Origin: Molanna angustata
Lineage: Eukaryota > Arthropoda > Insecta > Trichoptera > Molannidae
DNA: 64,000 bases
Direction of reading: 5' to 3'
Assembly: GCA_963576475.1 (NCBI GenBank)
Contig: OY754972.1
Coordinates: forward strand, 11,057,062-11,121,061
Each line of letters starts with the position of its first letter. The first letter of the stretch is position 1. The notes below the pieces were generated by a model. That model worked only from the letters and a program-made list of their open reading frames with translations, had not been told where the DNA came from and did no database searches. The position numbers and the translations under genes were made by a program. This document shows positions 31,711-42,335 of this stretch, one piece after another.

Positions 31711-32314
31711 AACAGCCAGAGAGCACGGGGCATACAAAAGAGAATGCACAGGCAAAGCCGTGTGGTTCAGCTAGTTGTATGTATGTATATAAAAACGCAA
31801 ATTATTTTGAAAATAAATAAAGGAACCACGATAAAATATCTATTTTATTTTCCAAGGAAAAAAACAAACATACGCCAAGCAACTTAATATTCATTGAATA
31901 AATATTAGCTACATTAATAATATTTTAAGGGATATTGGATTATTATTTGATAGGTAACAAAAGAAAATCAAATAAAACGAATATTTTTTGCAGACATACC
32001 AGGAAATCAAACGATAATATAAATCATAAGAAATTTGACAAAGGAGGAAGTTTATATTTCATCTCTGCGTAGGCAAATAAAAAAACACAAATACAAACAA
32101 ATCAATAACTTTTATACATTATTATATTTACAATAGTTGTATGAAATGTTATTTTACAATACTTGTATAAATGAACCTATATTATTTACAATACGAAATG
32201 ATGTTATTGGTGGGTATTCTGAAAATTCTATGATTGTATTGAAATTAATCCAATAACAATAGTTATAATTGTTTGCCAAATCAATTGTCATTCCAAAGTA
32301 CACATTTTGGTTAT
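31711..32314. other. AT-rich spacer with a possible terminal exon
   Basis: No element ends recognised. An acceptor-like ATTTTTTGCAG (ending about 31995) precedes a short open frame in two phases, and AATAAA follows at about 32077. This is only suggestive. Confidence 0.25.
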
Positions 32315-32384
32315 TCTGGGGGGCAAGACTGGTCAATCGTCGAAATCAAAACCCTCCATGATTACCCATATCATGGATATAATT

Positions 32385-32650
32385 CATCACATTTTCATTG
32401 AAAAACACCCTTGGAAATATAACTAAGCATGGGTGGTATGCTATTTCCAACAGCGTTAATACAGGCGATTATTGTTACACTAAGGTCCCGTTCAACGAAT
32501 GTTACTTTTTCTAACTGCCTTATGGATTTCGGCGGCAAAATCTCTCCCTGATCTATGCACGGTGGAATTTCCAGTCTCGTCGATGTTGTAAATATTTTCT
32601 GGAGAGAATCTACTAGCTACTCATCGCTTCGATGAGATTTTTAAAGAACA
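32385..32650 (-). pseudogene. pogo/Tigger-like (DDE) transposase fragment
   Basis: Minus strand: RFSPENIYNIDETG then NSTVH, followed after a frame change by RQLEKVTFVERDLSVTIIAC and INAVGNSIPPML. This is the start of the DDE domain of pogo/Tigger/jerky-like transposases, whose signature is IYNxDETG (first catalytic Asp, codons at about 32598-32572) followed by KxGxxTSAERGxxVTxxCAxNAxGNxIPPM. Frame shifts and upstream stops show it is dead. The other two catalytic residues are missing. Confidence 0.7.
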
Positions 32651-32766
32651 ATTATTTATGAAGTCCCTACCTAGCAAAAATGACGAACCGTTTTTCACAA
32701 CAATAAATTATTGTTTCTCTCTGATATTATTGTATTCCACATTAAATTCGTAAAAACCTATTACAT

Positions 32767-33273
32767 TTAATATTTAATATAACCTTTAAAATATTTATTA
32801 AACAAGTGTAAAGGCATTATACTTACACCAGAACCGGTGTCAAGCATCATTTTGAGTGATACTTCATTTGTTTTCATATTTAACATTATTGGTTCGCAAT
32901 TTCCTTTATTTATTGCAAATATTGATTGCACTTTGTTCTCCAAACAATTATTAGCATAGTGTCCACTTTTGTTACACTTATTACATCTAATATTCCGCAA
33001 AAAACAATTATTTTTTATATGCCCAAATTTTTGACAAATATGACTGCAATTTCAATGGCGACAAAACTTTTTTATCGTCAATTGTATTACGCTTGCGCTG
33101 GACATGTCGATTCTCGTGTCTGATTGGTGACCTTGAATTATGTTTAGCGAATTGCTTTTTATTTGTCCTGTTATATTTATAGACGAAACCGATAAAATAC
33201 TATTTTCAATACTATCACATAAATTACTTTCATTGTTTTTACGTACTAATATGTCTTCATAGGTATTTGCCAA
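32767..33273 (-). pseudogene. Gag zinc-knuckle and aspartic protease fragment of an LTR retrotransposon
   Basis: One minus-strand frame, interrupted only by a TGA at 33054-33052, carries two cysteine-rich knuckles: a variant CSHICQKFGHIKNNC (C-x3-C) and CNKCNKSGHYANNC (canonical CX2CX4HX4C). It then reads MLDTGSGVSIMPLHLF, the DTGS catalytic loop of a retropepsin-type protease. The order nucleocapsid then protease is that of gypsy/Ty3-like elements. No reverse transcriptase or LTR is attached. This is an old broken endogenous copy. Confidence 0.65.
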
Positions 33274-33319
33274 AATAACACATTTATTGAAATCATTTTA
33301 TACCATTTAAAAGTAACTT

Positions 33320-33511
33320 CATAGTTCAGCAATGAGGTTCACCACCCATTCTGAATGTAGTGCCTTTTTTGGTGAAATGAGACTGGTGTGTGGGTATACA
33401 TAGATGTGTTGTTCTCCCTTTTATAAGGCAATGCACACCCGCACACTTTTCGCTGATTACCCCACATTGTGGGATATGCCGTGATGGTATGAATGAATGA
33501 ATATTGAGTTC
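33320..33511 (+). mobile_element. SINE family 1, 5'-truncated
   Basis: AGTTCAGCAATGAGGTTCAC, CACCCATTCTGAATGTAGTG, TATAAGGCAATGCACACCCG and GGGATATGCCGTGATGGTAT plus GAATGAATGAAT units match the SINEs at 42.0 and 52.6 kb. The head is missing. Confidence 0.75.
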
Positions 33512-33640
33512 TATAATTTCTTAAGATGTTATAGAACTCCATATGATAATTATATCCATGATATGGGTAAACATGGAGGGTTTTGATTTCGACGATTGAC
33601 TAGACTCGCCCCCCAGAACATGTTATTGTATTGTCTATGA

Positions 33641-34155
33641 CAGTGGTTCCCAAACTTTTAATTTCGCGTACCACACAAAATTATAAATCAGTAGCGTACC
33701 ACTGAACTGTAACCGTTAAAAAAACCTTCAAAATGGTAAAGTAATATAAACTGCAACAACCGTTTATGACAATATTATCATTTATTAATTAAAGGAAAAA
33801 ATACAATATTCTTAGTGCGAAAAATGGTGCTGCATGTTCGAGACAAGATAGGAAATATCTGGCTCAGTTGTACTTAATTTTAAGCGCAAATTGGGGTCTA
33901 CTTTAAGCTTATTACGATATTTGTTTTTTATCATCAATATGGCAGAAAATCCCGCTCTCACAGAGATACGTGGTTGTAAATGGAATCAGAAACAGTAATG
34001 CTTTTCTGGACAGCGATGGATATTCATTTTTAACTTTAAGCCAAAATTATTTACTCATTTACTGTGTATGTCCTATGGCCATGGCTGCTTGCGTACCACC
34101 TTAATAATTGTCGCGTACCACCAGTGGTACGCGTACCATAGTTTGGGAATCACTG
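33641..34155. mobile_element. hAT-type MITE with 8-bp target duplication
   Basis: The ends are CAGTGGTTCCCAAACTTTT (33641 on) and the inverted CAGTGATTCCCAAACTATGG (ending 34155), followed inward by a shared GCGTACCA. GTCTATGA (33633-33640) and GTCTATGG (34156-34163) flank it, a 7/8 match to an 8-bp duplication. CAGTGGTTC-type ends and 8-bp duplications are hallmarks of hAT elements. No transposase ORF is present in the 515 bp. Confidence 0.85.
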
Positions 34156-34440
34156 GTCTATGGTCAAAAGCAAATGTAACTATTTTCAAATTACTCTGTT
34201 ATAACTCTACACCCGTTTTATTTACTAAAATATCACTTTTAAAATAATACAGATCAATAAAACATTATATTTGGATTTGACAAGGTTTTTTGAACAACAT
34301 AAGTACACATATTTAAAATGAAAAATGTATGGTTATAAATACGTAGGTAAATACCCACATTAATCTTTTCTTAAAAGTTTAGGTAATAATTATATTTTTT
34401 TAAATACAAATCTTTTTTGTATTTGAATCATCAATTATTG

Positions 34441-34530
34441 AATATGAATATTCGATACCAATACGTATTGAATATGAATATTCGATACCAATACGTATTG
34501 AATATGAATATTCGATACCAATACGTATAA
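34441..34530 (+). repeat. 30-bp tandem repeat, three copies
   Basis: The unit AATATGAATATTCGATACCA plus ATACGTATTG is repeated three times without difference until the last four bases. It contains the near-palindrome TATGAATATTCGATA. Confidence 0.85.
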
Positions 34531-35084
34531 AAACACCCAAAATGTTGGCGCCACAAAATGTAGGTACTATATTCATCCCAACAATAAAGTTAAAATTTAG
34601 GTATTTATATCTTTAAATCATTGCAAATATTCCGTCAGCTTCCTCAAAATCATCAAATAAAGCCAAACCTGCATATTTCTGTGCCATTTTAACTGAAAAT
34701 CCAAATATTTAATATAATAAAACATCAAACAACATTTAGTAATTTAAACAACAATTTTTGACCGCTTGTTATGATTTCAATAACTTTTCAATATAACAAT
34801 CCAATTATGTCGCTATTCTTAATGAACTATCGCGTTTACGTTCCACGCGTATGATGAGCATCAAGTCTAACAAAGTCTGGTCTTGCACCTCTGGTCTTGA
34901 TCTTGCAGCGACAAATGCGATCTTGGTCTTGTCCATAAATAGTCACGAAAATATATATTACTAGTTCTTTTCCTTAACAATTCTGCTGCTGATAGACCAT
35001 CGTATTGTTTTGTATGTAGATTCTTTGAGAGAACGTAACTTTTTAAGGTTATGCACACCTTGAGAAGAATATCTGAATGGTGCT
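34531..35084. other. AT-rich spacer
   Basis: No element end or coding motif recognised. GATCTTG/GGTCTTG words repeat locally near 34885-34935. Confidence 0.3.
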
Positions 35085-35290
35085 TCTCAAGCTATATGTT
35101 GCCAAATATTTCAAAGTGACCCCAAGCTCAGTAAACTTAAAATTTGATATTTTTAAAATCGTAAAAAAACATATCACTTTCATAAAATGGCATTAAAAAA
35201 TCACCATGTTTTTATAGTAAAATATTTAAATCAAAAATAACAAAACTCATTTCATGAAAATGCTGACAATTTTCCATACAAGATATAATT
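35085..35290 (-). mobile_element. MITE-B fragment, inverted
   Basis: TATTTCAAAGTGACCCCAAG, ATATCACTTTCATAAAATGG and TTTCATGAAAATGCTGA are the complement of the left half of MITE-B (copy at 17.1 kb). The ends are missing. Confidence 0.6.
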
Positions 35291-35705
35291 ATTTTTAACT
35301 TCTAACGACAAATTTATCAGAAATAATTTGTACAAAAGTTAGGCATTGCCTATTGTTAGTTACCCTACATACGAGTATTGGGTATATCGTATGTATGCAT
35401 GTTTATGTATATTAATAATAACAACAAAAATAAACACTACAAAGCAAATATCGGTCAGATATACAGGAAGTAGAAACGATGCCGTCAAAGTTTGAAACAA
35501 AGGACGAGAAGAGGGGTTATCTGATAACAAGAGAAATTAATGTGAAAATCCTGTCAAACTTCCAAAACCCCGTGAATTGATGTCACTGTTATATTTAGTC
35601 CTTATAAAACACGGGTTGTTCTTACTTAATATCCGTTTTATGTTGACAATATTACTTGTGTATCAATACTAAGTGTACCTATATACATATTATCATTGAA
35701 CAAAA

Positions 35706-36296
35706 CGTAACGGTTGTTGCCAACGCTAAACTCCTCACTAACAAGTCACTCCGAAAAGTATTCAAATTTGTGTGGAAAATATTCAGCATTTTAATGAAAT
35801 TATTTTGATTTAAATATTTTATAATTAAAACTTGATAATTCTTCCATGCCATTTCATGATAGTGATGTGCCTTTTTATTAATTTGATTATAACAGAAATC
35901 AAATATTAAGTTTCAGAGCTTGAGGTTACTTTGAAATATTTGAAAGTTAAAAGTGAATTTTATATAAATAAATAAATAAAAAAAAATAAAAAAAAGAGAT
36001 GCAGTGATCAGATATTCTTCTGAATCTAATGGGGTCAAAGCGACTATTAGATATACAAATTTGCAAAATTTGTAATGAATCGAATGAGTACCTACTTTAA
36101 GTCTATAATCGATAAAATAGAAAAAAAACGCCGTACATAGCACACAGCACACGCACACAGATACATTGTGATGAAACTTTCAGTATATAATCTCAGCATG
36201 ATACTAGTCGACAATCTGCAAAAATAGTCTTGAAAATTGCGAATTCATAACTCCACACTCCTATATCTTCTTAGGTTAAGGAGGAGTAAAAATAAT
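35706..36296 (+). mobile_element. MITE-B copy 3
   Basis: Left end GGTTGTTGCCAACGCTAAAC with CTCCTCACTAAC; right end GGTTAAGGAGGAGTAAAAAT. The body matches copies 1 and 2, with a short AAATA-rich insertion at about 35960-35996. The minus-strand ORF over it is incidental. Confidence 0.7.
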
Positions 36297-36354
36297 ACAC
36301 TGTAACATTTTACTGGATGACGGAAAACGTATGGAGTTTTACTAATATATGTAC

Positions 36355-36400
36355 ATATATGAGACGATGCATGAACGTAGAAGAGGCGATGGATACTCAC
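36355..36400 (+). pseudogene. RTE-like LINE scrap
   Basis: ATGAGACGATGCATGAACGT encodes MRRCMNV, part of the ACMRRCMGV block of the copies at 11.1 and 16.7 kb. Nothing else of that element is left here. Confidence 0.4.
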
Positions 36401-37368
36401 CAAGGTAGTAAAATTTGGCATTCGATTCTTTCTGCATACTCCTCAAAGATCATTGTGAGATGAAATATATGCATTTGTCTCAGTTAAAGGTGGCTTCAGC
36501 CGGTTAAGCAGAGGTTTATTTTGGAACCAAGGTTCATGTTTAAATTTTTTCATCTTTATCCGGCTAAAGTTAAGCAAAACCCCAATCCCATCTTAACTAT
36601 ACATGAAATCATTTATGTTTGATGAACATTATGTCTAACGACGCCCTTAACACATATTATGTAACTACAAATCAAATCGAATCGTTTTAATAAACTATGT
36701 TTATTTTTATACATTCTACCGATTACGGAGCTGACCGCTTTCGTCAGGCTGAATCAACATTTCTAGTCGAACGAGGGAGCCTCAGTACCTAATGTAACTA
36801 TTCCACATTTGATAATGGTCTTGCCAAAAAAACAATTTTCGGGGTTGAAACAAGAGTTTGTTTGATAAAATCGATATTTTTTTTAATTAAGAGAAACAAA
36901 CTATTGTGTTTTTAAAATTGTATTATATGATTTTTATAAATAAAATAAATTTAACTCTTTCTTAACCGAATTATGAAAGCACTATGAAAATAAATATGTT
37001 TCATAAAAAATGGGATTTTGATAATTGTTATCATTCATATATAAAACAATATACTTTTCATAAAATAAAAATCTTTCATTTTTAATTATTATTAGAGATT
37101 GAAGGAAATATAATTACCTAATTAAAAAAAATATAGCATGCTAGAAAACAAAAAAAAAACTCACATTCATTAAATTTTGAATAACCATGTTAAGCATGAA
37201 AAGCACATTTCGCAAAAACAGAGTTTTCAACTGTACAATAAACGAGTCGCAATAACCGAGTACAGAAGTTTACGTCATTCTCAGTATTGTAAGCGATCAA
37301 ACATATTGTGATAATTTAGAAGAGAAATAACACAGCTGATAACAATTTTCATTGAGATATACATATCA
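36401..37368. other. AT-rich stretch, no gene recognised
   Basis: AAGTTAAGCAAAACCCCAA and GGTTAAGCAGAGG near 36500-36590 are partly similar words. The part from 36900 is extremely AT-rich. No supported feature. Confidence 0.3.
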
Positions 37369-37554
37369 TTAATGAGTCCAAGATTTAATAATATCTTCGT
37401 CTTCTTCCTTCAGCCACCTCTCTACTGCTGGATGTTTTAAGTACTGTTTTAAGTACTTCCATTCGTCTTTTTTTGGGTTTTTTGGACCCCATCTCCTTTC
37501 AGCGACGGGGAAAATATCATTGGACATTTCTTTTTCATATCCCATGGTCTCCAT
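37369..37554 (-). CDS. Intact short ORF, unknown protein (61 aa)
   Basis: Minus strand, ATG at 37554-37552, with an in-frame TAA shortly upstream that supports this start, and a TAA stop. The product is highly charged and Tr(p)-rich: AERRWGPKNPKKDEWKYLKQ, then LKHPAVERWLKEEDEDI and a Trp near the end. Composition and lack of low-complexity runs set it apart from chance ORFs here. There is no signal peptide, membrane segment or zinc motif. An acceptor-like TTTTTAAAATAG lies 34-50 bases upstream, so it may be the coding exon of a small gene with a non-coding first exon. It resembles a small conserved mitochondrial or nuclear protein in style, but I do not recognise it. Confidence 0.45.
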   Translation of the reverse strand: METMGYEKEMSNDIFPVAERRWGPKNPKKDEWKYLKQYLKHPAVERWLKEEDEDIIKSWTH

Positions 37555-38027
37555 GTCACAATTTCTTTAATAATATAAGCACCTATTTTAAAAATAACAT
37601 TATTCAACAATTTACTACTTCTCATTAACCAACACTTTGCAATTTATTATTTCATTATAGCCCATATGTATGTAAATTCAAGTAAAATTATAAGTCCACC
37701 CGCTGACAAAAGTATACAGTATATCATTATAATTAATAATTTATCAAGACAATTTAACCATACTTAATACTATATACTATGAATGAAAATTATGTGATAC
37801 AATTTATTAATTCAAAATTATGAATGGGTTTCTGGTTAAGAAAATTATAAATCGCGAACAAGAGACAAAATAGATATGAACCAAATATAAGCTCATATTG
37901 GAAAAATTACGACTTAAATATATACTCACAAAGTTGGATAATATTGTTTTTTTTCTGATATATTCTCTAACAAAGGTAAATAAAAGCCAACACAAAAAAT
38001 TGTAATAACGTAACAAAGTGGAAATTA

Positions 38028-38285
38028 ATTGATTTATTTATATAATTTATGTACATGTGTACAAATGCGGGTTTATTACCATAAAGCAATTTCTTCCAAC
38101 CAACCCGATCATCGTGAAGTCTCTGAAGTTAAATTGGTACAATACTTATAAAGTGAGAAATAAATTGACAAAAAAAATAGAGTAAGAAAAAAAAAATATA
38201 AAGAAAAAAAAAATAAAGAGAGTTAAAAAAGTATAATAAAAATAACACTGATAATAGCAATGAGGAAAAGGAGATTACGGAAGAA
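38028..38285 (-). mobile_element. LINE 3' UTR, second copy of the 3.8-kb element
   Basis: Starting at TATAATTTATGTACATGTGT, the segment follows 3820-4080 closely (AATTTCTTCCAACCAACCCG, GCAATGAGGAAAAGGAG). The coding part present at 4.1-4.2 kb is absent, so this copy is more severely 5'-truncated. Confidence 0.7.
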
Positions 38286-39334
38286 ATTAATTTATAATTA
38301 ACAAAAAATAAATAAAACGCAATATTATGTCACAGATTATTTTTTACTAGGTATTTTAAATCAAAACAAGTTGATTTTGGTTCTACATATATATTTTACT
38401 TGTAATGAGAGCCAAGTCAGCCCAAACGGTTGTCCTGATACAAGGAAGATACATTTGTAGAACAAAAATCAATTTGGTTTGCTTTCAAAATACCTAGGAT
38501 TCGAGTTTTATTATTATGAATTTAGAACTTGATAATGCCGACTGAAATCGGCGAAAAAGTTCGGTCATAATAATCGAATATGTGGAAAATACTGTGTCAT
38601 ATTTATTTGTTAGTTTTAAACGTTGTATTCATTTCAAGTAAACTGTATTAAATACGTAAATAAATATCAGAAATAAATGCACATTAGTTTCATAAAACTA
38701 GATTTACGATTTCAAATTGAATAAATGGATCTACTAATTTGGTAGGAATAGTATTGGAAAAAGTTTTAAACACATCCAATAGCTATATATGGAAGAGTCG
38801 GTTGTGCAATATAGGTTTCATGACGTTGAATATAGTATGCGGCGATGGAGAATGAGCTTTACACTAAAGCCTAGCTCGATACACCGCCAGGAAGTAATCA
38901 TGAAAAACCTTCAAAAGCGCCAAGGCAAAGGGGTTGGGAGAGATGGAGGGGAGAAAGCACTTTCCTATCTCAATAACGGTTCACAAATTAAATGCACATG
39001 CAGCAAAGCCAAGGAGCAAAGAGGTAAAGAAAATACATCCTGATTACATAATATTATGTACAAAGTAAATGAAAGTTGTGCATCGGTTCCTAGAATATCT
39101 GTTCATTTTAATACGTCCATTTCGAACTCTAGAGGATAGACGAATATTCTTTATACATATTACGATTTAATCAAATTAAACGCCAACCAATATTAAACTT
39201 TCTTCTTCTTTTAGTGTCAACTCATTAGCCTAAAGTCTACTTTACACGGACGCTGTTTTCAACGGGTTTCAGGTTTTCGACGGGGTTTCCAAGGCGATGG
39301 GCAAAAAATAGAGAACATCGTTTGGTCAAAGAAA
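38286..39334. other. Unassigned stretch
   Basis: An 84-codon + strand ORF at 38789-39043 (RFHDVEYSMRRWRMSF region) has no recognisable motif. Words near 38960-39030 are purine-rich. No repeat end was identified. Confidence 0.3.
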
Positions 39335-39560
39335 TTTTTCATATGCTCCATGACTCTACAACAGTTTACCTGCCTCTCTTAAAGAAATAACATCTCAAAG
39401 AATATTCAAAATGAATATTGAAAAATACATCATAAATTATGGGAGGACAGAACTAACACAAATACTTAGTATTCAACAATAAATACTCAAATAATTCAAA
39501 ATTAAAATTATTAACAACATTTACAACTATGCCGTATTGTGTTTGCGATGCTTTTGAGTA
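39335..39560 (+). pseudogene. LINE polymerase C-terminal scrap
   Basis: The + strand reads LYNSLPASLKEITSQRIFKM then NIEKYIINYGRTEL and a stop, matching the final YNSLPxxIK...FKxxLKxYL segment of jockey/CR1-type polymerases. A short 3' UTR follows. Confidence 0.55.
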
Positions 39561-39846
39561 ACACATAAAAATATTTGATTTGATTTAGGAACCATGTGAT
39601 TCATATTAATTACACCAAGATAGTTAACTAGTCTCTTTCTATGGCTCTGAAATAAAAATTGCGTCAGAGATTGGATTAATGACAGGTATTATGGCGGACA
39701 TTGGGATCTGGTTGATCTGTTTGTGTGAGCCTATATGTTTGTTGAGGTAATAATTGTGATTACAGAAAGTTGAGATTGTGTACATATTTAGTGTTGAACG
39801 GGAAAAATCACCTGGTTCATAATTGCATATAATTGTCAATAAAAAT

Positions 39847-39955
39847 TGTAAACTGCTAGCCCTAGAACAGGATTTCCTATTTGGGCAGCAGTAATCTACT
39901 TATTGTTGTCATTATAAATATGGTGTGATAAAAGAAAAAATAAAAATAAATACAC
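39847..39955 (+). mobile_element. LINE 3' tail (GCTAGCCCTAGAACAGG type)
   Basis: TGCTAGCCCTAGAACAGG, GGGCAGCAGTAATCTAC and TGGTGTGATAAAAG, then an A/T-rich tail, match 16890-16995 and the inverse at 49.8 kb. Confidence 0.65.
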
Positions 39956-40390
39956 AATACGGAAGCAGGTAGGCTTTTGAATTGGTTTTTATCCACGAAA
40001 AATTATTTCAGGCGAAACTATCATATTTCACTAACAATGATTAATTCGTCTATTATTAATGAGAACTAGTATTGAATTTAACCGCAGAAATTCGATCTGT
40101 CATTTAGCAAAGTTGAATCCGCTAAATCTGGGTTCGCACCCAGTTACCAGCCAAGTTTAATTCCCATTGTGTATCCCAACAATGGAAACTAATAGTAAAT
40201 TGTAATATGCTAATAAACCACCAACTTGTGCGGGATAAAATTAAGTAATCCAGACGCAAATTGGAAACACATGATCCGCTTTTGATTAAAACACCTATCT
40301 GTGTACCACGGAATATCCGAAATACAACAAATTAATATCTTAAGAATGGAATTACAGAAACATTCGTATTTTTATTGACAAACATTTTTT

Positions 40391-40700
40391 CAACATCTCA
40401 ATAGAGACGAAGTTGGGATATTGTAGAAGAACTAGGAACTCGAGGCACCTACAGGGCTAACGACCTGTCATCGGCTGGTTTACGTGATCATTTTATGCGC
40501 TTGCGCAACGTTCACCAATTATGCCTTCTTATTGAGTTCCCTTGTCGATGTAATTTTTGAAAGTTCTATATATTTGAATAGTGTGTTACATTTTAACTGA
40601 AAATAATGCATTATTACTATTGCCATGTATGGAGTAACGGAGAAACCTTTTTGTAACGCCATCTATTGAGAAATTATTTTTTTATTTGTAAACAATGAAA
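40391..40700 (+). mobile_element. MITE-A copy
   Basis: CATCTCAATAGAGACGAAGT, GGCACCTACAGGGCTAACGA, TTATGCGCTTGCGCAACG and AATTATGCCTTCTTATTGAG follow the order of the 30.6-kb copy. The right inverted repeat is degraded (CATCTATTGAGAAATT). Confidence 0.7.
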
Positions 40701-40829
40701 ACAACAGTTCTTATAAATGAGATTACGGTGTCACACACAGATGTCACCCATGAACTGCGCCAGAAATATTATTACATTTTTGGCTTGTTTACCTACTTGT
40801 ACCAATGTGTATGTAAATCGAATATTCTT

Positions 40830-40985
40830 TGTTAATCGCATATACGCAAACATTGGATTTTTTCCCTTTCGGGAGTCAAATGATATTTTTATTGACAAAC
40901 ATTTTTTTAACATCTCAATAAAGACGACGTTGGGATATTGTAGAAGAACCAGGAACTTTAATTGTATATGCAATTAAAAAAGAAT
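40830..40985 (+). mobile_element. MITE-A partial copy
   Basis: CATATACGCAAACATTGGAT, TTTCGGGAGTCAAATGAT and CATCTCAATAAAGACGACGT match the outer part of the family (right side of the 30.6-kb copy, complemented). ORFs on both strands over this element are incidental. Confidence 0.6.
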
Positions 40986-41888
40986 ATTCGAAACATTCGT
41001 AGTTTATAGCAGTTCATAAGCAAAAGAATTTCAGTCTTTGTTTTACAATAAATATAAGCATGTACTGCAGTGTACTTTCCTTTTTACAATAAAATAAAAA
41101 AAATCTACATAATTAAGGCCAGTTCAGTCTATTAAAGACCATCAACAGAATGTAAATTAATTATTTTATTTATCTTTTTCTCCAAATTTATCTTCCCACT
41201 CAACAAATGGTTGAATGTCATCAGAATACAATAGTATGTATTGTTGACACTTAATATCAAGACAGTCAGTCACTACCAAAAGCAATCTATGGTAAACATT
41301 TTCAAGATTACAAAAATATTTTTATACAAAAATATAGATATCTGAAAACTGAAACTGAAACGTGAAAGGAACTAGAGTTTGCAATTCGAATATTCGGTAT
41401 TTGTCCTATTCGATAATTATTCGTCCATTTTGAATCAATTGATTTTTCGAATATTTCTTCAAACATTCGAATAGTATTTTTATACCGATAATCATTTTGT
41501 ATTTTTTTTCAAATGAGTGAATTAAAATACATTTTAACTTTTGAATTTGCACTATATTTTTCCATATATCTCAAAAACCATATACCTAAGCTAGAATCCT
41601 GAAAATTGTTATAAATATAAAAATTGAATTTAGTGACGACATCGTATCATACAATTTGTATGGCAGTAATACCACACAATATCTCACTCGATAGTTTGAT
41701 ACCAACTTAATATACAAACATATATCATGCAGTTTTCATATTCTGGGTAGGAAAAACAGGCTGACCTCCATATTATCCTATCCTGACATATATACCTACA
41801 TGTTTTATAAAGAAAACAAAATATCTTAAATATTAATAATTTGAGTTTATAGTTTGGTACGTATTATTCAATTATACATACTATCACC
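40986..41888. other. AT-rich stretch
   Basis: Repeated TTCGAATATT/ATTCGAATAG words occur near 41385-41480 and again at 42520-42550. No supported gene or element. Confidence 0.3.
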
Positions 41889-41929
41889 ATCGACAGTTGG
41901 ATCTCATGTGTTACATGCAACTAGTTGTA
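41889..41929 (+). repeat. Short dispersed repeat (second copy)
   Basis: CATCGACAGTTGGATCTCAT then GTGTTACATGCAACTAGTTG is the inverse of the word at 4533-4570. Confidence 0.55.
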
Positions 41930-41990
41930 TTTATAAATATTTTTTATTTAATTTTAATCTTATATTGCTTTTCGGGCAACAAACAGGTTT

Positions 41991-42335
41991 CATTCATTCA
42001 TTCATACCATCACGGCATATCCCACAATGTGGGGTAACCAGCGAAAGGTGTGCGGGTGTGCATTGCCTTATAAAAGGGAGCACAACACATATATGTGTAT
42101 ACCCACACACCAGTCTCGTCTCACCTAAAAAGGCTCTACATTCAGAATGGGTGGTGAACCTCATTGCTGAACTATGTCAGATGTTATTGTTGCCTGATGT
42201 AACAGGTACTCTGTCAAAATCGTCTCACAGATCCAGACTGAAAACACAATTATAAACTGTGTCTCCACCGGGACTCGAACACGGGACCTTTGGATCAGCA
42301 GTCAGATACCTAAACAACTGAGCCACGAAGGCCGA
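41991..42335 (-). mobile_element. Full-length tRNA-derived SINE, family 1
   Basis: Read on the minus strand, the head is GGCCTTCGTGGCTCAGTTGT (A box TGGCTCAGTTG) with B box GTGTTCGAGTCCC. The body contains TTCAGTCTGGATCTGTGAGA and CAATGAGGTTCACCACCCAT, and the 3' end is GTTACCCCACATTGTGGGAT, ATGCCGTGATGGTATGAATG and GAATGAATG units. Length is about 345 bp. The tail is nearly that of the RTE-like LINE at 11.1-11.5 kb, suggesting the LINE that mobilised it. Not a tRNA gene: the body and tail are unrelated to tRNA. Confidence 0.85.

Larger units (their letters stand above)
32315..33622. mobile_element. Composite DNA transposon with 70-bp inverted repeats
   Basis: The first 70 or so bases (TTCTGGGGGGCAAGACTGG, TCAATCGTCGAAATCAAAAC, CCCTCCATG) recur inverted at about 33548-33622 with a few differences. 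Inside are, from left to right, a pogo/Tigger-like transposase fragment, an LTR-retrotransposon gag-protease fragment and a family-1 SINE. No clear target duplication was found. The mixture suggests a non-autonomous element that accumulated other insertions. Confidence 0.6.

Noticed and set aside
40130..40160. T-arm-like hairpin (CTGGGTTCGCACCCAG)
   Set aside because: It is a perfect small stem but there is no matching A box, and the B-box position is altered. Probably chance or a decayed SINE.
42270..42335. Genuine tRNA gene on the minus strand
   Set aside because: A and B boxes belong to the head of a SINE with a shared body and GAAT tail.
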